A stretch of DNA of 41,827 nt from an uncultured Prevotella sp. Its GTDB lineage: Bacteria; Bacteroidota; Bacteroidia; Bacteroidales; Bacteroidaceae. How positions within the stretch are numbered: the first letter of the stretch is position 1; each line of letters starts with the position of its first letter. The translations under genes were made by a program, and so were the position numbers. The stretch lies in contig UQTI01000019.1 in NCBI GenBank assembly GCA_900543975.1, forward strand, positions 1 through 41,827, given 5' to 3'. Of the stretch, positions 34,901 through 41,827 are shown in pieces. Under the pieces are notes generated by a model. The model worked only from the letters and a program-made list of their open reading frames with translations. It made no database searches and was not told the origin of the DNA.

Positions 34901-35964
34901 TGATCTGCGGCATGGCCAACTCTTACGGCGGCACAGTCTACCTCGGCGTGCAAGACACAGGAACGGCAAGAGGTCTGGAGGAAGACCTCAAGTTCTTCGG
35001 CGACAACCGCGACAAGTATGACCTGCATGTTCGCAACAGCATACACGAGGCTCTCGGCAATGCCGTCAACATGTCGTGCCACATTGAACACCCCGACGCA
35101 GGCAAACATTACATTTATGCCATCAAGGTGGCAGCAAGCAAAACGCCTGTCATGCTGAAAACCGACAACCAGTATTATCTGCGCGAAGGAACATCGACAT
35201 GGCCTGTGAACGACCTGGCAGAACTGCAGAAGATTATGGACGAGCGCGACTTCAGCAAGTATGATGTCTACGACGACACACCGTCCGCCCCCGCCATCGC
35301 ACCATCTGCCGACAACGGCAACAAGGGCAAACAGCAGAAGGCACCTGCACAAGACGTGACCATTGCAACGAGCAAGCTGCGTAAGAACATAACAGAAAAC
35401 TGGGACCCCGACTATATGGTGAACAAAAACTGTTTCGTGCGCCTCATGGATGTGGAAACCTGGTGTGTGCTCGACGACATCGACTACCCTGACGGCATAC
35501 TGACGCTTGCCGTGCATGAAGACGAGACCGACGGCAGCCTCATCGTGGCCTACGGCAACGGCATGGTTAACCGCGTGCCCATGTCTCAGATCTGCGACAA
35601 GACAAGAGGCAGCAGAAACAAGATGTATGCAGACGAGTGTCCGATGTTCGTGTCGCCCGCAAAGAAGAGCGATGTGCTCCTGTCTGTCTGCAAGGATGAT
35701 AAAGACAAGGTCTATTTCCGTCTCGACGACATAGCCACCATTCCCGAGGGCAAGATGCTCTCTGCCGGACAGTTGCTTACAGACGTCAAGTTTGAAAAAA
35801 TGATGTTCTACGAACTTATCGACCACGACGATGCCGTGGCCATAAAACGTCTCTACAACCTGAAGCGCAGCACTCTCGGCGTGCAGGTGCTCTCAAGCTA
35901 TTTTGGAAAAGAGAAGCAGCAGCTCGAAAAGGCAGGCATAGACCTCAGCGTTTTGGAGGAGTAA
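31939..35964 (+). CDS. Giant protein with OB/S1-like segments and a Schlafen AlbA_2 domain
   Basis: Cytosolic protein of 1341 residues, with no signal peptide or membrane segment. An N-terminal beta-rich region (about 1-150) is followed by a long helical region (150-520). Two segments look like OB/S1-type RNA-binding folds: about 570-625 (EVFVRVLHKD..) and about 685-750 (FLGITSRGYGIFIPVTP, then GDTVRVRVT). A helical part precedes a Schlafen AlbA_2 domain (about 945-1090) with E956-x4-E961-F-K963, MANSYGGTVYLGVQD (D1006) and GL-EEDL. A Pro/Ala-rich linker (about 1112-1140) leads to a C-terminal domain of about 200 residues. RNA binding with possible cleavage is an inference from domains. It has its own transcription unit before rpoD. 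I do not recognise a characterised homologue. Confidence 0.72.
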   Translation: MAQQFYQKGKFYTLPIIEIRNEGTNSFFIVDANGREYAIKMFDFQKTDSDVSQLKELPCMVKDVHGDSIVFVQNFAQMFGNRYVAGNTYQFVVNKEANNADNDFRYYDVRDKNGLPFRLKCDKDTYLIPNQKISCLLSRPSQNKLIISLVEEDKQSATQCVTPETLLEEAGVEEPMRCYIIERFHTHDGFAEARQFLNDNNAAWIIKAVMAVNNAERWTGMRDANKLRLLNSYRRVCAYLLEDTDYLLQFSESERDNYQEWVAERVAVADTYIECLQLMKENRCSDEIDAILGKIRRSGFILHPHRRMQLMIAIFSMQPQLLDDKFDSILNLVAECAKNWKQQSFTNAFSNFLRFYITSNSEKTSRVAVVDDEKSRVLLNRMVRSICFLLLMTDHNDPQRLYFRSMLMHCLSFVRSKQMLNTDSVINKANEDKLVERAFNALQLADDNGVDLTWNSDFGSIDLLAYRMANAKDEGGIMMTRSFEAHNVRFTVSPDGITLSRSVAGKKERNVLPQGFPGWHNLQLFLDSPSKYTISKQTKAIKQWKTFWTDVEHGLFEKRTLTKKKITKWAPEVGTEVFVRVLHKDSTNPYRFFCKIEDTSYEGEGWIDVYQKGGSIGMFHFDPKFDVNSFTYDGQSMLLRVRVNSVSSPNEEKIYYTFDCMSFIDNMIQEQVAFHEESNCTIVHHDIANNVFLGITSRGYGIFIPVTPDNDYYAMGDTVRVRVTNSSSPRAIQGEIVGPGTDIVNIKEAAEDILQTYWRYEGGAVHEETEEELEEQAMEASEENFDAAHMAEIINILDHKAIMSSDTITAYAFLAIAHILAKMIDNESMLQYIEQRQHLLGILDDYATNGSVNDQELESLDNDSNDLMECYPYLRQRLTELRIITCLGRADLNSFLWNICNTYSHDKLGKLSRLMLSYNLAEGFALNDYQEAVVAKIKSLLNVNVTLPKIYSFGEETQQREFKTSIVFPPNNNMRADIKQQTFNVMKVICGMANSYGGTVYLGVQDTGTARGLEEDLKFFGDNRDKYDLHVRNSIHEALGNAVNMSCHIEHPDAGKHYIYAIKVAASKTPVMLKTDNQYYLREGTSTWPVNDLAELQKIMDERDFSKYDVYDDTPSAPAIAPSADNGNKGKQQKAPAQDVTIATSKLRKNITENWDPDYMVNKNCFVRLMDVETWCVLDDIDYPDGILTLAVHEDETDGSLIVAYGNGMVNRVPMSQICDKTRGSRNKMYADECPMFVSPAKKSDVLLSVCKDDKDKVYFRLDDIATIPEGKMLSAGQLLTDVKFEKMMFYELIDHDDAVAIKRLYNLKRSTLGVQVLSSYFGKEKQQLEKAGIDLSVLEE

Positions 35965-35974
35965 ATAAAGATTT

Positions 35975-36028
35975 GCCAGACAAGCAATGATTAGCAGGCC
36001 AAGCAAAAACCAGCCGGCCAAGTGAAAA
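35975..36028. repeat. 19-bp degenerate tandem repeat x3
   Basis: Three units (35975-35993, 35994-36012, 36013-36028) share GCC.G.CAAGC-type sequence (GCCAGACAAGCAA, GCAGGCCAAGCAA, GCCGGCCAAGTGA). The array starts 10 bp after the stop of the giant gene. Confidence 0.65.
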
Positions 36029-36092
36029 AATGTGCGGGACCTGCCCCATCCCGTACATTAACAGTATTTAACCTCCAAAACCAAGCCGTATG

Positions 36093-36124
36093 GTTGCAAA
36101 TGTCAGTTTTTTTTCGTAATTTTG
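36093..36124 (+). promoter_or_regulatory. rpoD promoter
   Basis: GTTG at 36093-36096 (one change from TTTG), a 20-nt spacer and TAATTTTG at 36117-36124. The leader to the ATG would be about 80 nt. Confidence 0.65.
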
Positions 36125-36212
36125 CAAGGATTTTCGGTCTAATTATAATAATAAATTGTAAATCAGACAATTAGGCGAAAACAGCAAGTTAAGAAAGAAT
36201 AAGGTATATAAG

Positions 36213-37085
36213 ATGAGACAATTAAAAATTCAGAAAAGTATTACAAACCGTTCGAGTGAGGCATTGGACAAGTACCTTGTTGAGATCGGACGTGCACCGC
36301 TGATATCTATCGACGAAGAAATTGAGTTGGCCCAGAAAATCAAGAAGGGTGGTCCCGAAGGCGAACGCGCCAAGGACAAGCTCGTGACAGCCAACCTCCG
36401 ATTTGTCGTGTCTGTGGCAAAGCAGTATCAGCACCAAGGTCTCACCTTGACCGACCTCATCGACGAGGGCAACATCGGCCTCATCAAGGCTGCCCAGAAG
36501 TTTGACGAGACACGAGGTTTCAAGTTCATTTCATACGCTGTGTGGTGGATTCGCCAGAGCATCCTGCAAGCCATTGCCGAGCAGAGCCGCATTGTGCGTC
36601 TGCCCCTCAACCAGGTAGGCTCGCTCAACAAGATCAACCACGAGATCAACAAGTTTGAGCAGGAGAACCAGCGTCACCCTTCTGTGTCGGAGCTTGCTGA
36701 CGCCACCAAGATTGACGAGGAGAAGATCGGACAGAGCCTCATGGCAGATGGTCACCATGTGAGCATCGATGCTCCGTTCCAGGACGGTGAGGACAACTGC
36801 ATGCTCGATGTCATGCCCAGCGGCGATGACACCCGCACCGACAAGCAGGTAGACCACGAGTCGATGGCTCAGGAGCTCAACTCGGTGCTCAACAAGGTGT
36901 TGAAAGACCGCGAGATAACAATCATTCGCGAGTGTTTCGGCATTGGTTGCCACGAGAAAGGTCTCGAAGAGATTGGTGACCAGCTCGGCCTCACCCGTGA
37001 ACGTGTGCGCCAGATCAGAGAAAAGAGCATCGCCAAGCTGCGCGACAGTGGCAACGCCAAGATTCTGATGAAATATCTCGGTTAA
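36213..37085 (+). CDS. rpoD: Primary sigma factor (sigma-70 / RpoD)
   Basis: Housekeeping sigma factor of 290 residues, the short Bacteroidetes form lacking region 1.1. Region 1.2 starts at LDKYLVEIGR. Region 2 contains ANLRFVVSVAKQYQHQGLTL, LIDEGNIGLIKAAQKFDE and the -7-recognising FKFISYAVWWIRQSILQAI. Region 3 follows NQVGSLNKI, and region 4 ends with GLTRERVRQIREKSIAKL. It recognises the TTTG/TAnnTTTG promoters listed here. Own promoter and terminator. Confidence 0.97.
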   Translation: MRQLKIQKSITNRSSEALDKYLVEIGRAPLISIDEEIELAQKIKKGGPEGERAKDKLVTANLRFVVSVAKQYQHQGLTLTDLIDEGNIGLIKAAQKFDETRGFKFISYAVWWIRQSILQAIAEQSRIVRLPLNQVGSLNKINHEINKFEQENQRHPSVSELADATKIDEEKIGQSLMADGHHVSIDAPFQDGEDNCMLDVMPSGDDTRTDKQVDHESMAQELNSVLNKVLKDREITIIRECFGIGCHEKGLEEIGDQLGLTRERVRQIREKSIAKLRDSGNAKILMKYLG

Positions 37086-37150
37086 GCGCTCAACAACCAC
37101 AAGCAAGGTCTGTCAGACCTAAAACAAGAAAGACAACAACAACTCAACAT

Positions 37151-37195
37151 AAGCAGGAACCACATATATAATAAATGTGTGGTTCCTGCTTTTTT
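37151..37195 (+). terminator. rpoD terminator
   Basis: AGCAGGAACCACA pairs over 13 bp with TGTGGTTCCTGCT (37178-37190) around a 13-nt A/T loop, followed by TTTTTC. A second short hairpin, GGACGGA/TCCGTCC, lies at 37214-37236 without a T run. Confidence 0.88.
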
Positions 37196-37265
37196 CGTAA
37201 AAAAACATTAAAGGGACGGAAACTATATGTCCGTCCTCATTGCTAAAAAATAAACCAAAGAAGAG

Positions 37266-37556
37266 ATGATGAAATTTATCAAACCCGTCATGGCAGTAAT
37301 GCTCCTCGCATGTATGCTTCATTTGCCTTATGGCTATTATTCTTTAGTGCGCTTTGTCGCCATGGTTGTGTTTGCCGTCCTGGCATACCAATATTATAAG
37401 GAGAAGAACGACACCCTCATGGTAACGTTTGGAGCCTTTGTCTTGCTGTTTCAGCCCTTCATAAAAATAGCGTTAGGTCGCGGTCTTTGGAACCTGATAG
37501 ATGTTGTTGCCGCTGCCATTCTCATTGCTTTATGGGCTAAAGAACAGAGAAAATAA
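37266..37556 (+). CDS. Small membrane protein, DUF6804-like
   Basis: Hydrophobic protein of 96 residues with three to four membrane segments (about 5-20, 25-42, 50-65 and 75-90) and a short charged end. The conserved-looking parts are LPYGYYSLVRF and LLFQPFIKIALGRGLWNLID, which resemble the uncharacterised DUF6804 family. The function is unknown. It lies between the rpoD terminator and the Nudix regulator promoter. Confidence 0.65.
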   Translation: MMKFIKPVMAVMLLACMLHLPYGYYSLVRFVAMVVFAVLAYQYYKEKNDTLMVTFGAFVLLFQPFIKIALGRGLWNLIDVVAAAILIALWAKEQRK

Positions 37557-37594
37557 ATATTTCGCATCTCTATTGTAAAAAATACACAAGAATA

Positions 37595-37626
37595 TTTGGA
37601 GGATAGAAATAATGTTCATATCTTTG
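37595..37626 (+). promoter_or_regulatory. Nudix regulator promoter
   Basis: TTTG at 37595-37598, a 20-nt spacer and TATCTTTG at 37619-37626, an exact match. Predicted start near 37632, inside the palindrome at 37629-37643. Confidence 0.8.
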
Positions 37627-37628
37627 CG

Positions 37629-37643
37629 GTGTAATAATTACAC
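37629..37643. promoter_or_regulatory. Candidate operator at the transcription start
   Basis: GTGTAAT-A-ATTACAC is a perfect 15-bp palindrome placed directly after the -7 box. TACACAAGA recurs upstream at 37583-37591 and at 37639-37647, so a second half-site may flank the -33 box. Autoregulation by the adjacent Nudix-winged-helix protein is the simplest reading. Confidence 0.6.
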
Positions 37644-37654
37644 AAGACAAGAAT

Positions 37655-38347
37655 ATGGAAGAAAAGATGTTCTCTTATAAATATCCCCACCCCGCTGTCA
37701 CCACCGATTGCGTGATCTTTGGTTTTGACGGCACACGCCTTCAGGTTTTGCTTATAGAAAGAGGCCTTGAACCATACAAAGGCAAATGGGCTTTTCCTGG
37801 CGGCTTCATGAAGATGGACGAGTCGGCAGAGCAAGGAGCCAAACGCGAACTGATGGAAGAGACAGGCATGAAGGCCGAATATATGGAACAGTTTCATGCC
37901 TTCACCGATCCCGACCGCGACCCTCGTGAACGTGTCATCACCATTGCCTATTATGCGTTGTGCAAGATACAAGAGGTCAATGGTGGCGACGATGCAGCAA
38001 AAGCCCAGTGGTTCAGCATCGACGAGATACCTCAACTGGCGTTTGACCATGACCGCATTCTGCGTCACGCCCTTTCTGTTCTGCGCGAACGTCTTCATTT
38101 CCGGCCTATCGGCTTCGATCTGTTACCCGAAAAGTTCACTATGAAAGAGCTGCAGTCGTTGTATGAAGCAATTCTGAATGTAAAATTTGACCGCGCCAAC
38201 TTTGCCAAAAAGATGCTTCGTTTCGACTTGCTGAAAAAACTCGACGAGACGGTTTGGCCTACACCCAAACGTGAGGCAGCGCTCTATAGTTTCAACAAAG
38301 AAAGCTACGAAGAGCTTAAACAGAAAGGATTTCGCCTGGAGTTTTAA
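37655..38347 (+). CDS. NrtR-like Nudix hydrolase / winged-helix regulator
   Basis: Protein of 230 residues with an N-terminal Nudix domain (about 10-140) and a C-terminal winged helix (about 145-225), the layout of the NrtR/AraR regulators. The Nudix box is complete: G-x5-E-x7-REL-x-EE-x-G-M at about residues 50-73, so catalysis may be kept. NrtR proteins sense ADP-ribose and control NAD genes; Bacteroidetes relatives can control pentose use. The next gene is an ADP-ribosylglycohydrolase, which favours ADP-ribose/NAD. A palindromic operator sits at its own promoter. Confidence 0.85.
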   Translation: MEEKMFSYKYPHPAVTTDCVIFGFDGTRLQVLLIERGLEPYKGKWAFPGGFMKMDESAEQGAKRELMEETGMKAEYMEQFHAFTDPDRDPRERVITIAYYALCKIQEVNGGDDAAKAQWFSIDEIPQLAFDHDRILRHALSVLRERLHFRPIGFDLLPEKFTMKELQSLYEAILNVKFDRANFAKKMLRFDLLKKLDETVWPTPKREAALYSFNKESYEELKQKGFRLEF

Positions 38348-38393
38348 AACACGAAATAACAACATAACAACAACACAACCCTCAACTGTCATT

Positions 38394-39203
38394 ATGAAAA
38401 ACCTATTAATGGCCGCTGCCGTTGGCGACATTGCAGGCAGCGCTTACGAAGGCCGCACACATCGCACAAAAGACTACAACGCCGTGAAGATGTTCTCTTC
38501 AAGAGCCCATTTCACCGACGACACGGTGCTCACCTTTGCCTGTGCCGAAGCCTTTCTGAAGAACAAGAACATGGCAGACAACCTCTGGATGTGCGCCAAC
38601 CAACACCCACACGCCGGCTACGGCCACCGATTCAAACAGTGGATTAAAGACCATGACCATGAGCCATACGGGAGCATGGGCAACGGCTCAGCTATGCGCT
38701 GCAGTTCGGCAGGATGGTTGGCACGCACAAAAGAGGAGTGCATAGATCTCGCCACGCTGACAGCGGCCCCCACGCACAACCACCCTGAAGGCATAAACGG
38801 TGCTGTGGCAACAGCCCTCGCCATCTTCTATCTTAAGAACGGCAAGGACAAGGAGTTTGTGCGTCAGCATGTGCTCGACCAATACTGCCCGTTCTGGAGC
38901 GGGAAGACCTACGACGACATTCACGACTCCTACTCGTTCTTCTCCAACAGTCCCGGCACCGTTGGTCCTGCCATCCTGTGCCTCATCGCCTCAACCGATT
39001 ACATCGACTGCCTACGTCTTGCCATCTCCCTCGGTGGCGACTCCGACACGCTGGCTGCCATCGCCGGTCCCATGGCCTATGCTCTTTACCGCGAGATGCC
39101 CGCCCCCTTGGTCTATCAAGCCTTAAAGTCGCTTCCCGACTGGATGCAGCGCGTAAACGCCGCCTTTGACCAGCGGTGCGAACAACTTGGAACAGTGAAG
39201 TAA
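38394..39203 (+). CDS. ADP-ribosylglycohydrolase (DraG family)
   Basis: Metal-dependent hydrolase of 269 residues that removes ADP-ribose from proteins or other conjugates. The family acidic motifs are present: FTDDTVL at about residues 40-46 and LGGDSDTLAAIAG at about 212-224, together with GDIAGSAYEG near the N terminus and MGNGSAMRCSSAG. The frame is open from 38271 within the Nudix gene, but the ATG at 38394 starts the conserved fold. It lies 46 bp after the regulator and is probably co-transcribed. Confidence 0.9.
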   Translation: MKNLLMAAAVGDIAGSAYEGRTHRTKDYNAVKMFSSRAHFTDDTVLTFACAEAFLKNKNMADNLWMCANQHPHAGYGHRFKQWIKDHDHEPYGSMGNGSAMRCSSAGWLARTKEECIDLATLTAAPTHNHPEGINGAVATALAIFYLKNGKDKEFVRQHVLDQYCPFWSGKTYDDIHDSYSFFSNSPGTVGPAILCLIASTDYIDCLRLAISLGGDSDTLAAIAGPMAYALYREMPAPLVYQALKSLPDWMQRVNAAFDQRCEQLGTVK

Positions 39204-39709
39204 CGCTTCATCGCCACCGACACGTCACGACTATCCTGGTTCATTCTCAAAAAAATGTATCCATACTGTGAACCATTACGAACTTGTTTCGTATCTATAA
39301 TTTTCGTACTTGTGCATCATGAATTACTTGGCTTCTCTTTGCTCGCCTATCCCCACGTTCTATCTTACTGAACATTGGAGTGTCTATTTCTAAGTATGCA
39401 GCTACTTGACGCTGCAATAATTTATCCGTTGCCATGCCTTCTTGTGGGCAAGTACAGGACAACGAGACAAGTGCTTTGGAATATGAATTATCCATACTCG
39501 CCGTTACCCTCTTGGAAACGTCGCAAAATATGCGGTATTTTTCTGGTTTATTTGGCGATTCGACATTATTTTATTATTTTTGTCGCAGAATATGCGGCGT
39601 TTAACGCCGTTCTTTAAATAAGATAGGCTGCACTCGTGAAAACAATCAAGTAAATTTGATGTTTTCCACTCCTTTGCACTTTCTTTGTCGCACATAGAAC
39701 AAATATATT
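39204..39709. other. Intergenic strip with decayed regulator
   Basis: About 500 bp of lower-GC sequence between the ADP-ribosylglycohydrolase and Fic genes. It contains the XRE pseudogene on the minus strand, a 7-bp inverted repeat TGGTTCA/TGAACCA (39237-39275) and a weak -7 match TAAATTTG (39651-39658) before fic. No intact gene was seen. Confidence 0.5.
39295..39495 (-). pseudogene. Truncated XRE-family regulator
   Basis: On the minus strand, about 39420-39328 encodes a clear XRE helix-turn-helix core (RQVAAYLEIDTPMFSKIERG then DRRAKRSQVI). The sequence before it does not resemble the usual N-terminal helix, and after SQVI the frame ends within eight codons. Only the DNA-binding core therefore survives. 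In Bacteroidetes such regulators often neighbour restriction-modification or toxin genes, so this may be the scar of a lost defence module. Confidence 0.6.
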
Positions 39710-40933
39710 ATGTATATACACGAAAGAGATAATTGGACAAACTTCCGTTGGGATGCTTCTGAGGTATCAATACTTCAGGAAATAGTATGTCGTAAGCAAG
39801 GTTTGCTTTACGGCAGATTGAGCTCGCTCGGTTTTGACAGCAAACTCCGAGCCATGGCAGAGAACTTGACACATGATGTAGTATATTCTTCAGAAATTGA
39901 AGGCATACGTCTGAATGAGGAGCAGGTGCGTTCTTCAATCGCTAGAAAACTGGGAATTGAAAACGTGAAATATACAGCTCCTTCTCATTATGTTGACTCT
40001 GTGGTTAGTGTTATGCTCGAAGCCGTGCAGAACTATGACCAACCTCTCTGTAAAGAGAAACTCTGTGCATGGCAAGCGGCTTTTTTTCCGACTGGTTTTA
40101 GCGAAGGTAGCCATATAGAGATTGGACAATACCGTACAAACGAGGAACATATTGTCAGCGGTATGTTCGGCCGTGAGAAGGTGCATTATGTAGCCCCTTC
40201 TCCTAATCTTGTAGAAAGCGAGATGCAAAAGTTTATAGCATGGTTTGATGGCGAAGACACAGCGGGTAGCGTTGTCCGTTCAGCCATAGCCCACTTCTGG
40301 TTTGTCAGCATACATCCTTTCGAAGATGGCAACGGCCGATTGGCTCGCATTATCTCCGACATGCTTTTGGCTCGCGGTGAGAAGAGCGAGTTGCGTTTCT
40401 ACAATATTTCGTCTCAAATCAATAAAGACAAGAACCACTATTACGACATTCTGGAACGTATGCAACGTGGCGATGGCGACATCACAGAATGGTTGGTATG
40501 GTATATGAAGAAACTGATTGATGCGCTCGATGAAGCAGAAACCATTGTTACCACCATCTTGAACAAAAGTTTCTTTTGGCAGAAGGCTGCATCCATACCT
40601 ATGACGGAGCGACAGACACAAATGCTCAATCTCTTCCTTGATGGCTATGAGGCAAAGATAACGTCTAAGACTTGGGCATCCTTGGCTAAGTGTTCCAAAG
40701 ACACAGCCATACGTGACATACAAGACCTCGTCAGCAAGAACATATTGGTAGAAGACATTCCAGGAGCCAAACGACCAAGCTATTCCATTGTCTTTGATGC
40801 AGAGGACCTCACACAATTCTTTACCGATGTGTGTATTACCCAAGAGAATGCCACACCATATCTCAATGCCCTGTTCAAAGGTCATAGAAAGGTTTGTGAA
40901 AGAATATTGCCACTCGATGCAGAGCGTTACTAA
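39710..40933 (+). CDS. Fic-family AMPylating protein with N-terminal inhibitory helix
   Basis: Protein of 407 residues expected to transfer AMP (or another nucleotide) to target proteins. The N-terminal DUF4172-type region (TNFRWDASEVSILQ, QGLLYGRLSSLG) contains the inhibitory motif S60-S-E-I-E64-G65, which marks a class II auto-inhibited Fic. The catalytic loop HPFEDGNGR (202-210) is intact. A C-terminal winged-helix-like part (about 300-370) may bind DNA or protein. No antitoxin gene is adjacent, which fits in-cis control. It sits in an accessory strip with a decayed regulator upstream. Targets are unknown. Confidence 0.92.
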   Translation: MYIHERDNWTNFRWDASEVSILQEIVCRKQGLLYGRLSSLGFDSKLRAMAENLTHDVVYSSEIEGIRLNEEQVRSSIARKLGIENVKYTAPSHYVDSVVSVMLEAVQNYDQPLCKEKLCAWQAAFFPTGFSEGSHIEIGQYRTNEEHIVSGMFGREKVHYVAPSPNLVESEMQKFIAWFDGEDTAGSVVRSAIAHFWFVSIHPFEDGNGRLARIISDMLLARGEKSELRFYNISSQINKDKNHYYDILERMQRGDGDITEWLVWYMKKLIDALDEAETIVTTILNKSFFWQKAASIPMTERQTQMLNLFLDGYEAKITSKTWASLAKCSKDTAIRDIQDLVSKNILVEDIPGAKRPSYSIVFDAEDLTQFFTDVCITQENATPYLNALFKGHRKVCERILPLDAERY

Positions 40934-40995
40934 AAGGGAGATTTACTATTGCCTAATCTGCTCAATAAGTACTGCTCGTATTTGATGGCCAACGA

Positions 40996-41475
40996 TTAGG
41001 AACCTGTCATGACTATCCACTCCATCAACACCTCCACCGCATATTGCTGTTCTTCCCTTGTCAGCTGTCTTCCTGCGGGTATATGATGCCATTTGAAGAA
41101 GCAGCCTCGGCAACAGCAGCCTGTGGCATGTTGGGCAATAAATACGGGATGTCCCTTCATTGGAGTCTGCTTGCCGTCGTTGGGGATTACGGCAGGAGCG
41201 AGACGCTTGGCCACGAAATCCTCTGCATGTTTGCGGATTGTGGCCAAACCTTTCTCGGTTATGTATTCCCTGTCCTTTTGTGAGAGGTGGAATCGGCTGC
41301 GGAATACCGACTTTGAAAGCCTTTCAAACAAATTCGTAAAGTCGTATTTTCTTTTTACAGCATAGTCATACTCATTGCTTTCTACTGAGCGATTTTTCTT
41401 GCTTCCGTCCGAGTCAGAGTCCTTTTGAATTTCCTCTTCCTCCTCAGGAAATAAATTCAGTTCTATGTAGTTCAT
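40996..41475 (-). CDS. DUF4186 protein
   Basis: Protein of 159 residues. An acidic, Ser-rich N terminus (about 1-40) is followed by a DUF4186 domain. Conserved parts are FERLSKSVFRSRFHLSQKDR, then HAEDFVAKRLAPAVIPNDGKQTP, then HPVFIAQHATGCCCRGC and KWHHIP. The CCC-x-GC cluster with nearby histidines looks like a metal or Fe-S site, but the family has no known function. Convergent with the Fic gene, 62 bp away, with no terminator seen between them. Confidence 0.85.
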   Translation of the reverse strand: MNYIELNLFPEEEEEIQKDSDSDGSKKNRSVESNEYDYAVKRKYDFTNLFERLSKSVFRSRFHLSQKDREYITEKGLATIRKHAEDFVAKRLAPAVIPNDGKQTPMKGHPVFIAQHATGCCCRGCFFKWHHIPAGRQLTREEQQYAVEVLMEWIVMTGS

Positions 41476-41500
41476 TTGCAGTATTTATGTATTTCTATAG

Positions 41501-41531
41501 CAAAAGTACAGTATTTTTGATTATTTACAAA
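41501..41531 (-). promoter_or_regulatory. DUF4186 gene promoter
   Basis: On the minus strand TTTG (41531-41528), a 19-nt spacer and TACTTTTG (41508-41501). The start near 41495 leaves about 20 nt before the ATG. Confidence 0.6.
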
Positions 41532-41669
41532 CTAATATATAGAAAAATGATAGAAAAGCAGTTACGAACATCAGGAAGGCACCAAAAGTGGCCAGTAGCA
41601 CGTTGGGCGTACAGAATTTCCACGACCATAGGTGAGAAAAGGTTGATAAGCCACAAGCAGTACCTTTTG

Positions 41670-41827
41670 TCATGGATAAATCTCGATATGGCTGCTGCCG
41701 GAGTTGCCATTCTTGATAATCCTAATCTGGGTGGTGATGCGCTCGCTCATTGTGTCGGTATGACTGATGACCCCCACCTTCTTGCCTTGCGAACTTTGCA
41801 GCATGGCGAGGGAGTCGATGACGGTGG
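41670..41827 (-). CDS. sbcC: Exonuclease SbcCD subunit C, C-terminal end (partial)
   Basis: The minus strand from the window edge reads TVIDSLAMLQSSQGKKVGVI, then SHTDTMSERI, then TTQIRIIKNGNSGSSHIEIY and a stop at 41670-41672. VISHTDTMSERI is the Walker B/D-loop-side signature at the C terminus of SbcC, the ATPase subunit of the SbcCD nuclease that processes DNA ends and hairpins. About 52 codons are inside the window; the rest lies beyond the right edge. About 25 bp of spacer plus the DUF4186 promoter region follow. Confidence 0.85.
   Translation of the reverse strand, partial: TVIDSLAMLQSSQGKKVGVISHTDTMSERITTQIRIIKNGNSGSSHIEIYP

Noticed and set aside
34117..35826. Minus-strand ORF of 569 residues
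   Set aside because: Lies fully antisense to the giant Schlafen-domain gene, has no recognisable domain, and arises from the codon bias of the sense strand.

Overview
The window is ordinary chromosomal DNA of a Bacteroidales bacterium, most likely a Prevotellaceae member. The signs are an RprXY-type two-component pair, a short primary sigma factor without region 1.1, DUF1573, DUF4186 and T9SS-tail-like proteins, and almost no Shine-Dalgarno sites. Promoters follow the Bacteroidetes pattern TTTG-(19-21)-TAnnTTTG. I found nine, eight with a spacer of exactly 20 nt. No rRNA, CRISPR array, insertion sequence or prophage was seen.

Layout. 1-2.8 kb: repeat hairpin, then rprX-rprY. 2.9-8.2 kb (minus): secreted transglutaminase-like protein, rpiB and tkt. 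8.5-12.5 kb (minus): galactose operon galM - sugar MFS transporter - galK. 12.7-13.0 kb: tRNA-Thr(CGT) and tRNA-Gly(CCC) with their own promoter and terminator. 13.2-17.5 kb: DUF1573 lipid-free exported protein, aspS, a linker-histone-like winged-helix protein, manC. 17.6-21.5 kb (minus): DedA protein, and the glnS-TPR pair. 21.9-22.05 kb: promoter plus terminator with no gene between them, a small-RNA candidate. 22.2-24.6 kb: mazG, lipocalin-like lipoprotein, rnz. 24.8-28.2 kb: a tiny T9SS-tail-like secreted protein, an L,D-transpeptidase lipoprotein, an ECF sigma factor, a single-pass membrane protein and a Spy/CpxP-like periplasmic protein, forming a likely envelope-stress module. 28.3-31.7 kb: truA, an EamA transporter flanked by two copies of a dispersed palindromic repeat, then dapA with a structured leader. 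31.9-37.1 kb: a 1341-residue protein with OB/S1-like segments and a Schlafen AlbA_2 domain, then rpoD. 37.2-39.2 kb: small membrane protein, NrtR-like Nudix regulator and ADP-ribosylglycohydrolase. 39.2-41.8 kb: accessory strip with a decayed XRE regulator, a Fic AMPylator, a DUF4186 protein and the 3' end of sbcC.

Most notable observations: (1) the dapA leader holds a 13-bp hairpin whose loop is exactly complementary over 8 nt to the bases just before the dapA start codon, a candidate pseudoknot translation switch; (2) the dispersed repeat shows compensatory base changes between its two copies; (3) the Schlafen-domain giant keeps the E-x4-E ... D residues of the Schlafen nuclease core; (4) an orphan promoter-terminator unit; (5) a perfect palindrome at the predicted start site of the Nudix regulator gene; (6) short tandem repeats of 17-21 bp sit after or across several stop codons.
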